Assembly (NCBI GenBank): GCA_949289155.1
Contig: CASEMX010000014.1
Coordinates: 17,721 to 81,720 of the forward strand
Length of the DNA stretch: 64,000 bases
Source: an uncultured Parabacteroides sp.
GTDB taxonomy: Bacteria; Bacteroidota; Bacteroidia; Bacteroidales; Tannerellaceae
Direction: 5' to 3'
Both the position numbers and the translations under genes were made by a program. Within the stretch, counting starts at the first letter, position 1, and each line of letters begins with the position of its first letter. Positions 7,199 to 15,499 of the stretch are shown in pieces. The notes under the pieces are model-generated. The model saw only the letters and a list, made by a program, of their open reading frames with translations. It ran no database searches and was not told where the DNA came from.

Positions 7199-9334
7199 AT
7201 GGCTACGCTGGAAAAAATTAGAAGCAAAGCAGGATTGCTGGTTCTCGTGGTAGGAGTGGCGTTGTTCGCTTTTATCATTGGAGACTTTTTGAACTCTGGT
7301 TCAACCTATTTCAGACAATCTCAAGAGCAGATTGCTGATATAAATGGAGAAGTTGTTAATATTCACGATTATCAAGCTCGCATTGATGAGATGACGGAAA
7401 TCTATAAGATGCAGACCGGACAGACAAGTCTTCCGGATGAATCGATGGCACAAATCCGTCAGAATGTATTCGATACAATGGTAAGAGACGTTGTATTGGG
7501 CGAAGCTACGGAAGAATTGGGCATGGAAGTGAGTCCTGAAGAATTGTTCGATATGGTACAGGGCGAGAATATTTCTCCGTTGATTCAGCAGATGCCGATG
7601 TTTGCAAATCCGCAAACCGGAGCATTTGACCGTAACACATTATTAAACTTCTTAAAGGCAATCGATAATGACAATATCGCAAGTATGCCGATAGAACAAC
7701 AAGACCAACTGATTAAAGCGCGTAACTTCTGGTTGTTCTGGGAGAAGAATATCAAACGCCAGCGTCTGGAACAGAAATATACTACTTTATTGACGAAGGC
7801 TATCTCTGCAAATAAGTTGGATGCAAAAGAATCTTTCGATGAGAATGCCAAGAGTGCAGATATCGTATATGCTATGCAATCGTATTCATCGATTCCGGAT
7901 TCAACCATTCAGGTAAGCAATAGTGAAATCGAGAAGTTATATAATCAGCGTAAAGAGCTTTTCAAGCAAAAAGAGACAAAAGTCGTAAAATATGTCTCTG
8001 TCGATATCCGCCCAAGCCAAGAAGATTATGACAATGCGCAGAAGGATATTGAATCGTTGAAGGAAGAATTTTCGACAAAAGAGAATGTGGCTGATATTGT
8101 AAATGAAAATTCTGAAATTCCTTATGTGAATGCTTTCTTTACGGAAAAGTCTTTTGACCCAGAATTGAAGCAGTTTGCAACTACAGCTGCGGTAGGAGAT
8201 GTTTACGGACCGGTATTCGAAAGCGACCGATATAGAATGTTCAAGTTGGTAGATAAGACAACTGCTCCGGATTCTGTAAAAGTGAGCCATATTATGTTGG
8301 TACGCAATACTGAAGCTGAGACGGCTGCATTGGCAGATAGTTTGATGGGCGTTCTGAAAAATGGTGGCGATTTCGCAGCTTTGGCAGCTGAATATTCAGT
8401 CGATCAAGCTAAAGAAAGAGGCGGTGAGCTGGGTTGGTTCACGGAAGTTACGGCTTTAAGAGGAGTAAACGAAGATTTCAAAAACGCAATCTTCTCGGCT
8501 CCTGTAAACGAGGTTAAGGTGGTTAAATCGTCGTATGGAACACATTTGGTAAAGGTTACTGAGAAAACATCGAATGTTACAAAATATAAAGTAGCTGATA
8601 TCGATATGGTTGTTTCTCCGAGTTCGAAGACTTATAGCAATCTTTACAATGATTTAAACCAGTTCCTTTCAGCAAATCGTGACATTGCGAAATTGGATAC
8701 TGCGGCAAAGAATGCAGGGTATAATATTGTTTCTAATGTTTCATTGACTCCGGACAATCAGATGATTGGAACAATCAAAGGCTCTCGTCCGGTGATTCGT
8801 TGGGCATTCCAGAATGATAACGGAGATGTATCGGATATCTTCGAATGTGATGATAAATTTGTCATCGCTGCGGTTGAAAAATCATATCCTGCCGGTTATG
8901 CTCCGGTTGAACAGGTGGCTGCAGGGCTGAAAGCAGAGTTGTTGGCACAGAAGAAGGGCGAGAAAATTGCCAGTGATTTGGCAGCTAAGAATCTGACTTC
9001 GGTTGAAGCTTACGCTGAAGCGATGGGTTCGTCGGTTGACAGTGTGAAATTCGTTTCTTTCGGTACGCGCCGTATCTCCGGTATTGGATTAGAGCCGAAC
9101 TTAAATGCTGCTGTTTCGTTGGCTCCGGTTAATCAGGTAAGCGCTCCGGTTAAAGGAAACAATGGCGTGTATGTATTTAAGGTATATGCTGAGAATAAGA
9201 ATAATCAGGAGTATAACGAGGCGAATGTTATCCGTTCATTGGATGCGAACAATGCCTACCGTATTTCTTATCAGGCGATTTCTTCTCTGATTAATAAGGC
9301 AGATGTTGAAGATAACCGCATTCGTTTCTATTAA
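7199..9334 (+). CDS. Membrane-anchored peptidyl-prolyl isomerase, PpiD/SurA type
   Basis: The protein is a periplasmic foldase of 711 residues. A single N-terminal membrane anchor (about residues 11-30) is followed by a SurA-N-like helical region (about 40-240) and a parvulin PPIase domain (about 357-460; VSHIMLV, GGDFAALAAEYSVD, GGELGWF, YGTHLVKV). A further region follows that resembles a degraded or non-canonical second rotamase domain. This is the PpiD layout: anchored at the inner membrane and helping outer-membrane proteins fold after they leave Sec. Its place at the end of a run with a barrel protein and lptC supports an envelope biogenesis role. A strong hairpin terminator follows at 9357-9393. 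Confidence 0.9.
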   Translation: MATLEKIRSKAGLLVLVVGVALFAFIIGDFLNSGSTYFRQSQEQIADINGEVVNIHDYQARIDEMTEIYKMQTGQTSLPDESMAQIRQNVFDTMVRDVVLGEATEELGMEVSPEELFDMVQGENISPLIQQMPMFANPQTGAFDRNTLLNFLKAIDNDNIASMPIEQQDQLIKARNFWLFWEKNIKRQRLEQKYTTLLTKAISANKLDAKESFDENAKSADIVYAMQSYSSIPDSTIQVSNSEIEKLYNQRKELFKQKETKVVKYVSVDIRPSQEDYDNAQKDIESLKEEFSTKENVADIVNENSEIPYVNAFFTEKSFDPELKQFATTAAVGDVYGPVFESDRYRMFKLVDKTTAPDSVKVSHIMLVRNTEAETAALADSLMGVLKNGGDFAALAAEYSVDQAKERGGELGWFTEVTALRGVNEDFKNAIFSAPVNEVKVVKSSYGTHLVKVTEKTSNVTKYKVADIDMVVSPSSKTYSNLYNDLNQFLSANRDIAKLDTAAKNAGYNIVSNVSLTPDNQMIGTIKGSRPVIRWAFQNDNGDVSDIFECDDKFVIAAVEKSYPAGYAPVEQVAAGLKAELLAQKKGEKIASDLAAKNLTSVEAYAEAMGSSVDSVKFVSFGTRRISGIGLEPNLNAAVSLAPVNQVSAPVKGNNGVYVFKVYAENKNNQEYNEANVIRSLDANNAYRISYQAISSLINKADVEDNRIRFY

Positions 9335-9356
9335 AAAGCGTTCTATGTGATAAATG

Positions 9357-9393
9357 AAAAAGGCTTTTCGCCGGAAGGTGAAAAGCCTTTTTT
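9357..9393 (+). terminator. Rho-independent terminator after the PpiD-like gene
   Basis: A perfect 13-bp stem (arm AAAAAGGCTTTTC and its complement) around a ten-base loop is followed by T residues. The A-rich left arm means it can also act on leftward transcripts. Confidence 0.85.
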
Positions 9394-9422
9394 GTTTGCT
9401 TTTATTATTGCGATTTATTCTC

Positions 9423-10175
9423 TCATTCGTCTTTTAAGAATCCCTGTTCTTTCAGCACCTGCAGCAGGACTTCCGAGAAGTGTTCATTGTTCGCTTTCGG
9501 ATAACGCAAATCGGTAAATACCTGCGCCAGCGTTTCTTTGTGATTGATGCGGACGAATTCCTTATTTACCGCCAATTCCTCTTTCTCTTTATAGAAACGG
9601 TCGATGGATTCCGGCGTATAATCGTGGTAACTCTCCTCATGCAGGATAGCAGCCAATGGCAAGCGTTCGGATTGTGCCGGTAGCGGTTCTTCCGGATAAC
9701 CCAGCGTAATCGTGATAATCGGGACAACCAATCTCGGCAACGAAAGAATCTTGATGATTTCACCGGCATTATAAGCCGTCGTGCCCAAATAGCATAATCC
9801 TAATCCCTTCTCTTCCGCAGCTTCGGCAAAGGCTTCGGCAAACAACATCGCATCGATAGTCGCCGCCATGAACATCTGCAGGTTGTCGAATCCGGCTTCC
9901 GCCTTCCGTTGTTCTGCCCATTTTACAAAGCGATTGGCATCTGCGCAGAAAGTCAGGACGACTGGGGCGGCTGTTACCATCGGCTGGTTGAAATGGGCAG
10001 GAGCCAACCGCTCTTTTCCGCGCTGGTCGCGCGTTACGACGACACTATATAATTGCATATTCCCCGTATTGGAGGCTTTAGACGCTACTTCCAGCAATTC
10101 ATTCAACAATTCGTCCGGAATCGGCTGTTGCGTATATTTGCGGATTGTCCGCCGTTTTTTCATACATTCAATCAT
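9423..10175 (-). CDS. Nitroreductase-family FMN oxidoreductase
   Basis: The 250-residue protein has the NfsA/nitroreductase-like flavin fold: an N-terminal KKRRTIRKY block that binds FMN phosphate, ASKASNTGNMQLYSVVV, a central GLGLCYLGTTAYN segment and a C-terminal ITLGYPEE motif. Family members use NAD(P)H to reduce nitroaromatics, quinones or flavins; the substrate cannot be read here. The C-terminal extension of about 60 residues is as in the NfsA-like NADPH-dependent group. It diverges from a small ABM-type monooxygenase across a 211-bp region with a direct repeat, so the two may answer the same redox or quinone signal. Start ATG at 10173-10175; MKKRR (second Met) is also possible. Confidence 0.85.
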   Translation of the reverse strand: MIECMKKRRTIRKYTQQPIPDELLNELLEVASKASNTGNMQLYSVVVTRDQRGKERLAPAHFNQPMVTAAPVVLTFCADANRFVKWAEQRKAEAGFDNLQMFMAATIDAMLFAEAFAEAAEEKGLGLCYLGTTAYNAGEIIKILSLPRLVVPIITITLGYPEEPLPAQSERLPLAAILHEESYHDYTPESIDRFYKEKEELAVNKEFVRINHKETLAQVFTDLRYPKANNEHFSEVLLQVLKEQGFLKDE

Positions 10176-10223
10176 AATGTTTTTCTTTTTATTTTATTTG
10201 TGAGATAAATTTCATTCTTCTTG

Positions 10224-10231
10224 CAAAAATA
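10224..10231 (-). promoter_or_regulatory. -7 box of the nitroreductase promoter
   Basis: On the minus strand this reads TATTTTTG, an exact match to TAnnTTTG, 48 bases before the start codon. Confidence 0.6.
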
Positions 10232-10270
10232 GGGCATATCTCTAAAAATCTCCCTTGTTTCCGAAAAAAT

Positions 10271-10304
10271 GTCGGTTATTTTCCCGGAAACGTCGGTTAT
10301 TTTC
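10271..10304. promoter_or_regulatory. Direct repeat, possible operator in a divergent promoter region
   Basis: The 13-mer GTCGGTTATTTTC occurs at 10271-10283 and again at 10292-10304, exactly 21 bp apart and between the two divergent -7 boxes. Two copies on the same DNA face between redox-type genes is a typical setting for a regulator pair; no regulator gene is adjacent. Confidence 0.4.
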
Positions 10305-10323
10305 TCGGTATTCTTTTTTTTGC

Positions 10324-10331
10324 TATTTTTG
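10324..10331 (+). promoter_or_regulatory. -7 box of the ABM monooxygenase promoter
   Basis: TATTTTTG is an exact TAnnTTTG match, 55 bases before the ATG at 10387. Confidence 0.6.
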
Positions 10332-10386
10332 AATCGGGATTCATTAGGGAATCCTCTTTTGTTTAACAGAAATAAAAATTGGAATT

Positions 10387-10662
10387 ATGATTAGATTGAA
10401 TGTATTTATTCAGGTAAGCGAGGCGAATCGCGCTCAAGTATTGGAAGCTGCCAAAGAGTTAGTGGCTCAGTCATTGAATGATAACGGCTGCGTAGCCTAT
10501 GATATCTTTGAAAGCGCGACGCGCAAAGATGTTTTGATGATTTGCGAAACGTGGAAAGACCAAGCTTGCTTGGATGTTCATCAGGCAGCTCCGCATTTCA
10601 CGACGTTGGTTCCGAAGATTCAGGAATTGGCGGAAATGAAGATTGAACAGTTCGAGTTTTAA
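10387..10662 (+). CDS. Small ABM-domain monooxygenase (YgiN-like putative quinol monooxygenase)
   Basis: The 91-residue protein spans a single antibiotic-biosynthesis-monooxygenase (ABM) ferredoxin-like domain: LNVFIQVSEANRAQVLEAAKELV, GCVAYDIFESATRKDVLMICETW and a C-terminal HQAAPHFTTLVPKI helix. YgiN-type members are cofactor-free dimers that act on quinols; others have only been placed in the fold. The complete length and start match the family. It diverges from a nitroreductase and is followed at once by a six-unit 41-bp hairpin array, so transcripts probably end in or near that array. Confidence 0.85.
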   Translation: MIRLNVFIQVSEANRAQVLEAAKELVAQSLNDNGCVAYDIFESATRKDVLMICETWKDQACLDVHQAAPHFTTLVPKIQELAEMKIEQFEF

Positions 10663-10670
10663 TGAAGAAA

Positions 10671-10902
10671 ACGTTCCTCCCGTCGGGAGCGGCATTTTGA
10701 AGGCTTACGAAACGTTCCTCCCGTCGGGAGCGGCATTTTGAAGGCTTACGAAACGTTCCTCCCGTCGGGAGCAGCATTTTGAAGGCTTACGAAACGTTCC
10801 TCCCGTCGGGAGCAGCATTTTGAAGGTCTACGAAACGTTCCTCCCGTCGGGAGCGGCATTTTGAAGGCTTACAAAACGTTCCTCCCGTCGGGAGCAGCTC
10901 AG
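10671..10902. repeat. Intergenic array of six 41-bp units between convergent genes
   Basis: Units begin ACGTTC at 10671, 10712, 10753, 10794, 10835 and 10876, always 41 bp apart; the last is partial. Each holds the perfect palindrome CTCCCGTCGGGAG, which can form a 6-bp stem, and units differ from each other at only a few bases. The array fills the gap between the ABM gene and yihY, which converge. It may work as a two-way terminator or as a DNA-protein binding array. Confidence 0.85.
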
Positions 10903-10915
10903 CGTAGGGCTGCCA

Positions 10916-12277
10916 TTAAAGGTCTTTCAGCAGGATGTTTTCGTTGTTGCGCACCAGCTCTTCTCGCGTTTTGAGGAGGGTTTTCCATTCTTTATTGAAC
11001 AATCCAGTCGTATCGATTTTGAAGTTCTCCGAGCCGTATTGGTCTATTTTTTCAAACAACAGACTGACGCTTATCTGGTTGATATCCATCGCCGGCTGAT
11101 AATGGATAATCCGTTCGTCGTTCCCTATCATGACCTCCGTGATGATGTTCATCTCGGTCAGCATATACAGGATTTGCGTCGTGATACGGATGGGTATCCG
11201 GTAGGAATCGGACAGCTCGTCGGCGGTATAGGGCTTCTCCCCATTCGCGAACCGTTTGATAATCAGAGAAGCAATAAGCAACGTCAGGAAATCTTTGTAA
11301 CGCCGGCTGATGTTCTTGCTGTCCCGTTCGAAACTGAACTTCTTTACGTTTTGGGAAGCATAAGAAAGCTCTGCACCAAACAGGCATATCAGCCAAGATA
11401 ACTGCAGCCAGAGCAATAATAAGGGTAACGCCGCGAAACTTCCGTAAATGGCATTGTACTTGCTGACCCAAATCTGACCGCTGATATAGACCAATTGGAA
11501 GAATTGGAAAGCGCATCCGGCAATGATGCCGGCTATCAGTCCGTTAATCACCTTTACTTTCGTATTCGGCAAAGCGATATACAGCCCCGCAAATGCCAGC
11601 GAAGTGAAGACGTAAGGCGTGATATGCAGCAGCAATTCGACGACCGGCGTCAGAAATACGTAATGTTGCAGGAAGGAATTTTGAAGTGTCGAGATAAAGA
11701 TAGACATACCGCTTGATGAAACCATCAATACCGGAAGGATGACAAACAGCGCCAGATAATCAGAGATTTTACGGAACCAAGGCCGCGACTTGTTGATTTG
11801 CCAAATATCGTTGAATGTATCTTCGATAGAGGAAATCAAACTGACTACCGTATATAACAAGAGAATCAAACCGATACCGATGATGATTCCGCCCTGCGCC
11901 TGCGCCAGATAACTCTCGACAAACTCGAACGCCTTGTCCAATTCCATCTGATGGCCCGGAAAAAAGTCCATCAACTCCTCCCGTACCGTATTTTGGAAGC
12001 CGAACCCCTTAGCCACTCCGAAAAGTACGGCCAGCAGCGGGACGATAGCCAATAACGTATTATAGGTTAATGCCGAAGCCCGCGTTTGCAGGTTCTCACT
12101 CTGGAATCCGCGGATGGCAAGGATAATCGTCTTGATGGCATTGATATAGATTTCCTTTAGACCGCTCACTTCGTTCTCGGTAATACGCCAGATATCGTAG
12201 GTAATGAAGTGAATTGCCCAATTCAGGAAGGCTTTCAGCCGCTCGATGCGCGATTTATCTTTCTTTTCGTCTGTCAT
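10916..12277 (-). CDS. YihY/BrkB family inner-membrane protein
   Basis: The 453-residue protein has an N-terminal YihY domain with about six membrane segments (visible stretches include IGLILLLYTVVSLI, LALFVILPVLMVSS, VFTSLAFAGLYIALP and LLLLWLQLSWLICLFGAELSYA), then a cytoplasmic tail of about 130 residues with a winged-helix-like look (FANGEKPYTADELSDSYRIPIRITTQIL). The family was once misannotated as RNase BN; its role is not established. The ATG at 12275-12277 (MTDEKK) is chosen because an exact -7 box lies only 5 bases upstream; a longer frame back to 12349 would put coding sequence across that promoter. This spacing implies an almost leaderless mRNA. Confidence 0.85.
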   Translation of the reverse strand: MTDEKKDKSRIERLKAFLNWAIHFITYDIWRITENEVSGLKEIYINAIKTIILAIRGFQSENLQTRASALTYNTLLAIVPLLAVLFGVAKGFGFQNTVREELMDFFPGHQMELDKAFEFVESYLAQAQGGIIIGIGLILLLYTVVSLISSIEDTFNDIWQINKSRPWFRKISDYLALFVILPVLMVSSSGMSIFISTLQNSFLQHYVFLTPVVELLLHITPYVFTSLAFAGLYIALPNTKVKVINGLIAGIIAGCAFQFFQLVYISGQIWVSKYNAIYGSFAALPLLLLWLQLSWLICLFGAELSYASQNVKKFSFERDSKNISRRYKDFLTLLIASLIIKRFANGEKPYTADELSDSYRIPIRITTQILYMLTEMNIITEVMIGNDERIIHYQPAMDINQISVSLLFEKIDQYGSENFKIDTTGLFNKEWKTLLKTREELVRNNENILLKDL

Positions 12278-12282
12278 GTGGG

Positions 12283-12290
12283 CAAAGATA
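12283..12290 (-). promoter_or_regulatory. -7 box of the yihY promoter, 5 bases before the ATG
   Basis: The minus strand reads TATCTTTG, exact consensus. Transcription would begin at or next to the start codon. Confidence 0.6.
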
Positions 12291-12412
12291 GTAAAATCTC
12301 TCCGACTACGGAAAAACAAATTGCCTGCAATCTGCCATTTCCGCGCCAATATTTCCGTTTGTCCGCTATGTTAAAAAGCAAATGAGGAAGAACAATCTAT
12401 TTGATAATTCCT

Positions 12413-12420
12413 TATATTTG
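12413..12420 (+). promoter_or_regulatory. -7 box of the aqpZ promoter
   Basis: TATATTTG, an exact TAnnTTTG match, 30 bases before the aqpZ ATG. Confidence 0.6.
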
Positions 12421-12450
12421 GTGCTGACAATCTTTTAAATCAATAGGCTT

Positions 12451-13137
12451 ATGAAAAAGTACATCGCAGAAATGGTAGGAACGATGGTTCTCGTATTGAT
12501 GGGCTGCGGAAGTGCAGTTTTTGCCGGTAGTGCGGCAGGCGCAGTAAGTGCAGGAGTAGGAACATTGGGCGTAGCGTTGGCTTTCGGTTTGGCTGTGGTC
12601 GCTATGGCCTATACTATTGGAGGAATATCCGGATGTCATATCAATCCGGCGATTACGCTGGGCGTATGGCTCTCCGGACGCATGAACGGAAAGGATGCCG
12701 GCATGTATATGCTGTTTCAAGTTATCGGAGCCATTATTGGTTCGGCTATTCTTTGGACATTGGTGGCTACAGGAACCCATGGCGGTCCGACGGAGACCGG
12801 CAGTAATTCGTATGGCGACGGGATGATGCTCCAAGCTTTCTTGGCGGAAATGATTTTCACGTTCATCTTTGTCTTGGTTGTATTGGGTACGACGGATAGC
12901 AAAAAGGGCGCAGGAAACTTTGCCGGGCTGGCGATTGGTTTAACATTGGTGATGGTACACATTGTATGCATTCCTATCACAGGGACGTCGGTTAATCCCG
13001 CACGCAGCATCGGTCCGGCTCTCTTTGAAGGAGGCAAAGCCTTATCGCAATTATGGCTCTTTATCGCAGCTCCGCTTATCGGTGCGGCATTGAGTGCGTT
13101 CGTCTGGAACGCTATTGGCAACGACAAAACGGCATAG
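12451..13137 (+). CDS. aqpZ: Aquaporin Z-type water channel
   Basis: The 228-residue major intrinsic protein has six membrane segments and both pore half-helices: NPA at 65-67 (HINPAIT) and NPA at 182-184 (SVNPARS). The selectivity-filter residues appear as Phe45, His170, Thr179 and Arg185, the water-selective aquaporin pattern rather than the glycerol facilitator pattern. It therefore passes water across the inner membrane during osmotic change. It is a single-gene unit with its own promoter and a hairpin terminator shared with the convergent gene. Length and start agree with AqpZ. Confidence 0.95.
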   Translation: MKKYIAEMVGTMVLVLMGCGSAVFAGSAAGAVSAGVGTLGVALAFGLAVVAMAYTIGGISGCHINPAITLGVWLSGRMNGKDAGMYMLFQVIGAIIGSAILWTLVATGTHGGPTETGSNSYGDGMMLQAFLAEMIFTFIFVLVVLGTTDSKKGAGNFAGLAIGLTLVMVHIVCIPITGTSVNPARSIGPALFEGGKALSQLWLFIAAPLIGAALSAFVWNAIGNDKTA

Positions 13138-13157
13138 TCCGATTTCTTCCCCTAAAA

Positions 13158-13213
13158 TAAGAACGAGCTTCACTCTTTCCTTTTGTTTAGAGGATAGCCG
13201 AAGCCCGTTCTTA
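13158..13213. terminator. Bidirectional hairpin between convergent aqpZ and the TRIC-type gene
   Basis: A 14-bp stem with one mismatch pairs 13158-13171 (TAAGAACGAGCTTC) with 13200-13213. It lies between two converging stop codons. Confidence 0.6.
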
Positions 13214-13226
13214 TAAGGATGTCAAT

Positions 13227-13838
13227 TTATTCTTCTCCTTTCAATGCCGGCAGACTGATATGATATTTCACTGCGATAACGCGGGCAAGAAATACAGAGA
13301 CTGCAGCGATGAACTGGGTCAAAGCTAATGGTAAGCCGGCATAATCGCAAGCATAATAGACAAACCCGCCGAATACGCAAGCCAATGCGTAAATATCTTT
13401 GCGGAAAATAAGCGGCTCTTCGTTAATCAGAATATCGCGCATCATTCCCCCGAATGCGCCGGTGATTGTTCCCATCACAATAGCCACCCAATAAGGAAAA
13501 CCGAAGTCAAGTGCCTTGGCCATTCCCACGATTGCGAACAATCCCAAGCCGATAGCATCGAAAATAAAGAATGTATTATTCAAGCGAATCACATACTTTC
13601 GGAAGATAAGGACGAAAAGCAATGCCAACCCGGATATAATCATATAAGAAGCCTGTTGCATCCAAAAAGGAGTGGCATTCAGCAATACGTCTCGGATTGT
13701 TCCTCCGCCCACTGCCGTTACGACACCCACTACATAAGCACCAAACCAGTCGAACTTCTTCGCCGATGCCAAACGGATGCCGCTAATGGCAAAAGCGAAC
13801 GTACCGACATAATCACATAAGGTAATGAAATCAATCAT
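13227..13838 (-). CDS. TRIC/UPF0126 (YadS-like) membrane channel protein
   Basis: The 203-residue protein is two tandem UPF0126/TRIC repeats, each of three membrane helices with a glycine-rich motif and Arg-Asp: AVGGGTIRDVLL in the first half and GAFGGMMRDILI in the second. Bacterial and archaeal homologues form trimeric K+-type cation channels in the membrane; older annotations call them hypothetical or glycine transporters. The start at 13838 (MIDFITLCDYVG) is selected because a TACCTTTG -7 box sits at 13856-13863, inside the longer frame to 13892. It is transcribed alone and converges on aqpZ. Confidence 0.88.
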   Translation of the reverse strand: MIDFITLCDYVGTFAFAISGIRLASAKKFDWFGAYVVGVVTAVGGGTIRDVLLNATPFWMQQASYMIISGLALLFVLIFRKYVIRLNNTFFIFDAIGLGLFAIVGMAKALDFGFPYWVAIVMGTITGAFGGMMRDILINEEPLIFRKDIYALACVFGGFVYYACDYAGLPLALTQFIAAVSVFLARVIAVKYHISLPALKGEE

Positions 13839-13855
13839 CTGTCTATTTTTGGCGG

Positions 13856-13863
13856 CAAAGGTA
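13856..13863 (-). promoter_or_regulatory. -7 box of the TRIC-type gene
   Basis: The minus strand reads TACCTTTG, matching TAnnTTTG, 17 bases upstream of the chosen ATG. Confidence 0.55.
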
Positions 13864-14118
13864 ATATATTTCGAGGATTGATTCGCTACCAAATTATTCT
13901 GATGTTTGTTATCGCAAATAAAAACTATCCGACATCTTCGTAAAAATATCCCTACTTTTAGGCTAAAGAAGGGACTTTTTTTCGAATATGTCCCATTGTT
14001 CAGCCCAACCGCAGCATAGCCTCCACTTTTTCCCTCGCAATTGCTTTTCCCCTTGAAAAATTCGCAGAAAAGAGGGTGAAAATGAGTTGATAAGGAGGAA
14101 AACGGGTCGCTTACAGAG

Positions 14119-14390
14119 TCTCCAAAACGTGTAAAATGCTATTTCGCGGACGAAATTCTATTTTGCAAGCCGTGCAAAGCCTGTTTCGCGGATGAAATTC
14201 CATTTTGCAAGTTGTGCAAAGTCCGTTTCGCGGACGAAATTCCATTTTGCAAGTCGTGCAAAGTCTGTTTCGCGGGCGAAATTCCATTTTGCAAGCCGTG
14301 CAAAGCCTGTTTCGTGGACGAAATTCCATTTTGCAAGCCGTGCAAAGCCTGTTTCGCAGACGAAATGCCATTTTGCATGTTTTTTGAAGC
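14119..14390. repeat. 272-bp element of six 42-bp units, copy 1
   Basis: Units start TTTCG at 14142, 14184, 14226, 14268, 14310 and 14352, exactly 42 bp apart. Each contains two small hairpins: TTTCG-CGGA-CGAAA and TTTGCA-AGCCG-TGCAAA. The outer ends are related inverted repeats: CCAAAACGTG-AAAATG-like on the left, its complement on the right. Copy 2 at 21799-22072 has the same unit number, the same orientation and length plus 2 bp. Because 42 is a multiple of three, several frames stay open on both strands; they are not genes. Confidence 0.85.
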
Positions 14391-14522
14391 CCAATTCTCG
14401 GGTTATCGGCAGCGACCATTGACTCGCCAGCTTAACCTTTTTTGACGAATGATCGGGCAACAACGGAATTACGAATGCTTTGCTATACCGCTTCCAAGTC
14501 TTTAGTAGGGGAGAAGGGATGG

Positions 14523-15467
14523 TTATTTTATTTTCCTCTTCTTCCAAAGTTGATAGCTGTTGATGATATTTTGCCACAATACATACGAGCCGGGAGCAAC
14601 TGATGAGAGAGGGTCCAAATAAGTATAAGACATCCAGATAGCTAATACGGTATTTTTCTGTCCTAAAGCTTGACCGGCGCTGGTTCGGTCGTGGTAATAG
14701 GTTCCGATTCGCTTGCCTAAAAGGAATTGGATGGCGCAAGTTATCAATCCAGCCAAAGCAATCCAAATCTCTACCCAAACCGAAGCATCGCTCTGAAACA
14801 GGGATTTGAAAGTTTGTGCCGTTACAATGGTTAGCGCTATCGCCCAAAGGTAAAATGCCGCGTTATGCAGGTTCAACAGGAAGAGATGTAATTTCGGAAG
14901 GAAACGACGAATCAGCAATGCCGCTATGAAGGGACAGAGCAGCAATGGAAATACTTTGCTTAATATCTTTAGGAAAGCGGTGAGGAATGACAAATCGGCG
15001 TGGGGCTCAACCAGCGGGAAGAGCAAAGGAACGGCAATAGCTGCCAGAATATTCGATAGGAGGGTATAAGTAGTCAATGCCGAGACGCTTCCGCCCAACT
15101 TCCCGGTAATGACTGCCGCCGCCGTAGCCGTTGGACATATCAGGCAAACCATCGCTCCTTCGAATACCTCCTTATAAGTACCTGACATGTGTCCGAAAAG
15201 TAGGAGACCTACCATCAGCAGACAGGAAATAACTTGAAACAGCAGCAACCATCCGTGCCAGCGGACCGGCATTAAGTCGCGCGGATTCACTTTACAGAAG
15301 GTCAATAATAACTGTAAGAATATAAGTAACGGAGTCAATACGGCAACCAATGAGTTCATGAATGGCTTTGTCGGTTCTAAAAAGGAAAAATTGGCAAAAG
15401 CAAGATAACCTAATGCGCCCGCTAACATGGCCAGCGGAAGCGTCCAATTCTTAATAAAAGTCAGCAT
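14523..15467 (-). CDS. Bile acid:sodium symporter-like (SBF/BASS superfamily) transporter
   Basis: The 314-residue protein has about ten hydrophobic helices and the SBF-type core: LTPLLIFLQLLLTF in the first half, CPTATAAAVITGKLGGS near residue 120 and the late QKNTVLAIWMSYTYLDP segment, which corresponds to the QNxxLA-like motif of BASS proteins. These carriers bring in organic anions with sodium; the substrate here is unknown. The ATG at 15465-15467 (MLTFIKNW) is used because the upstream TTG frame start at 15494 lies inside the -7 box (15492-15499). It ends about 130 bp from the 42-bp repeat element. Confidence 0.8.
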   Translation of the reverse strand: MLTFIKNWTLPLAMLAGALGYLAFANFSFLEPTKPFMNSLVAVLTPLLIFLQLLLTFCKVNPRDLMPVRWHGWLLLFQVISCLLMVGLLLFGHMSGTYKEVFEGAMVCLICPTATAAAVITGKLGGSVSALTTYTLLSNILAAIAVPLLFPLVEPHADLSFLTAFLKILSKVFPLLLCPFIAALLIRRFLPKLHLFLLNLHNAAFYLWAIALTIVTAQTFKSLFQSDASVWVEIWIALAGLITCAIQFLLGKRIGTYYHDRTSAGQALGQKNTVLAIWMSYTYLDPLSSVAPGSYVLWQNIINSYQLWKKRKIK

Positions 15468-15491
15468 CTCTATCTTCTTTAAAAACGGGTG

Positions 15492-15499
15492 CAAAGTAA
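15492..15499 (-). promoter_or_regulatory. -7 box of the SBF-like transporter
   Basis: The minus strand reads TTACTTTG, one change from TAnnTTTG, 24 bases before the ATG. Confidence 0.5.

Larger units (their letters stand above)
13839..14522. other. Gene-free region with promoter and repeat element
   Basis: These 684 bases hold the leftward promoter of the TRIC-type gene (13856-13863), about 250 bp with no recognisable feature, and the 272-bp tandem-repeat element at 14119-14390. Open frames on both strands here are artefacts of the 42-bp repeat. Confidence 0.65.

Noticed and set aside
14111-14847. Overlapping open frames on both strands with a 14-residue repeat (KMEFRPRN-type)
   Set aside because: They come from the 42-bp DNA repeat, which is a multiple of three and free of stops in several frames. 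No start signal or family match.
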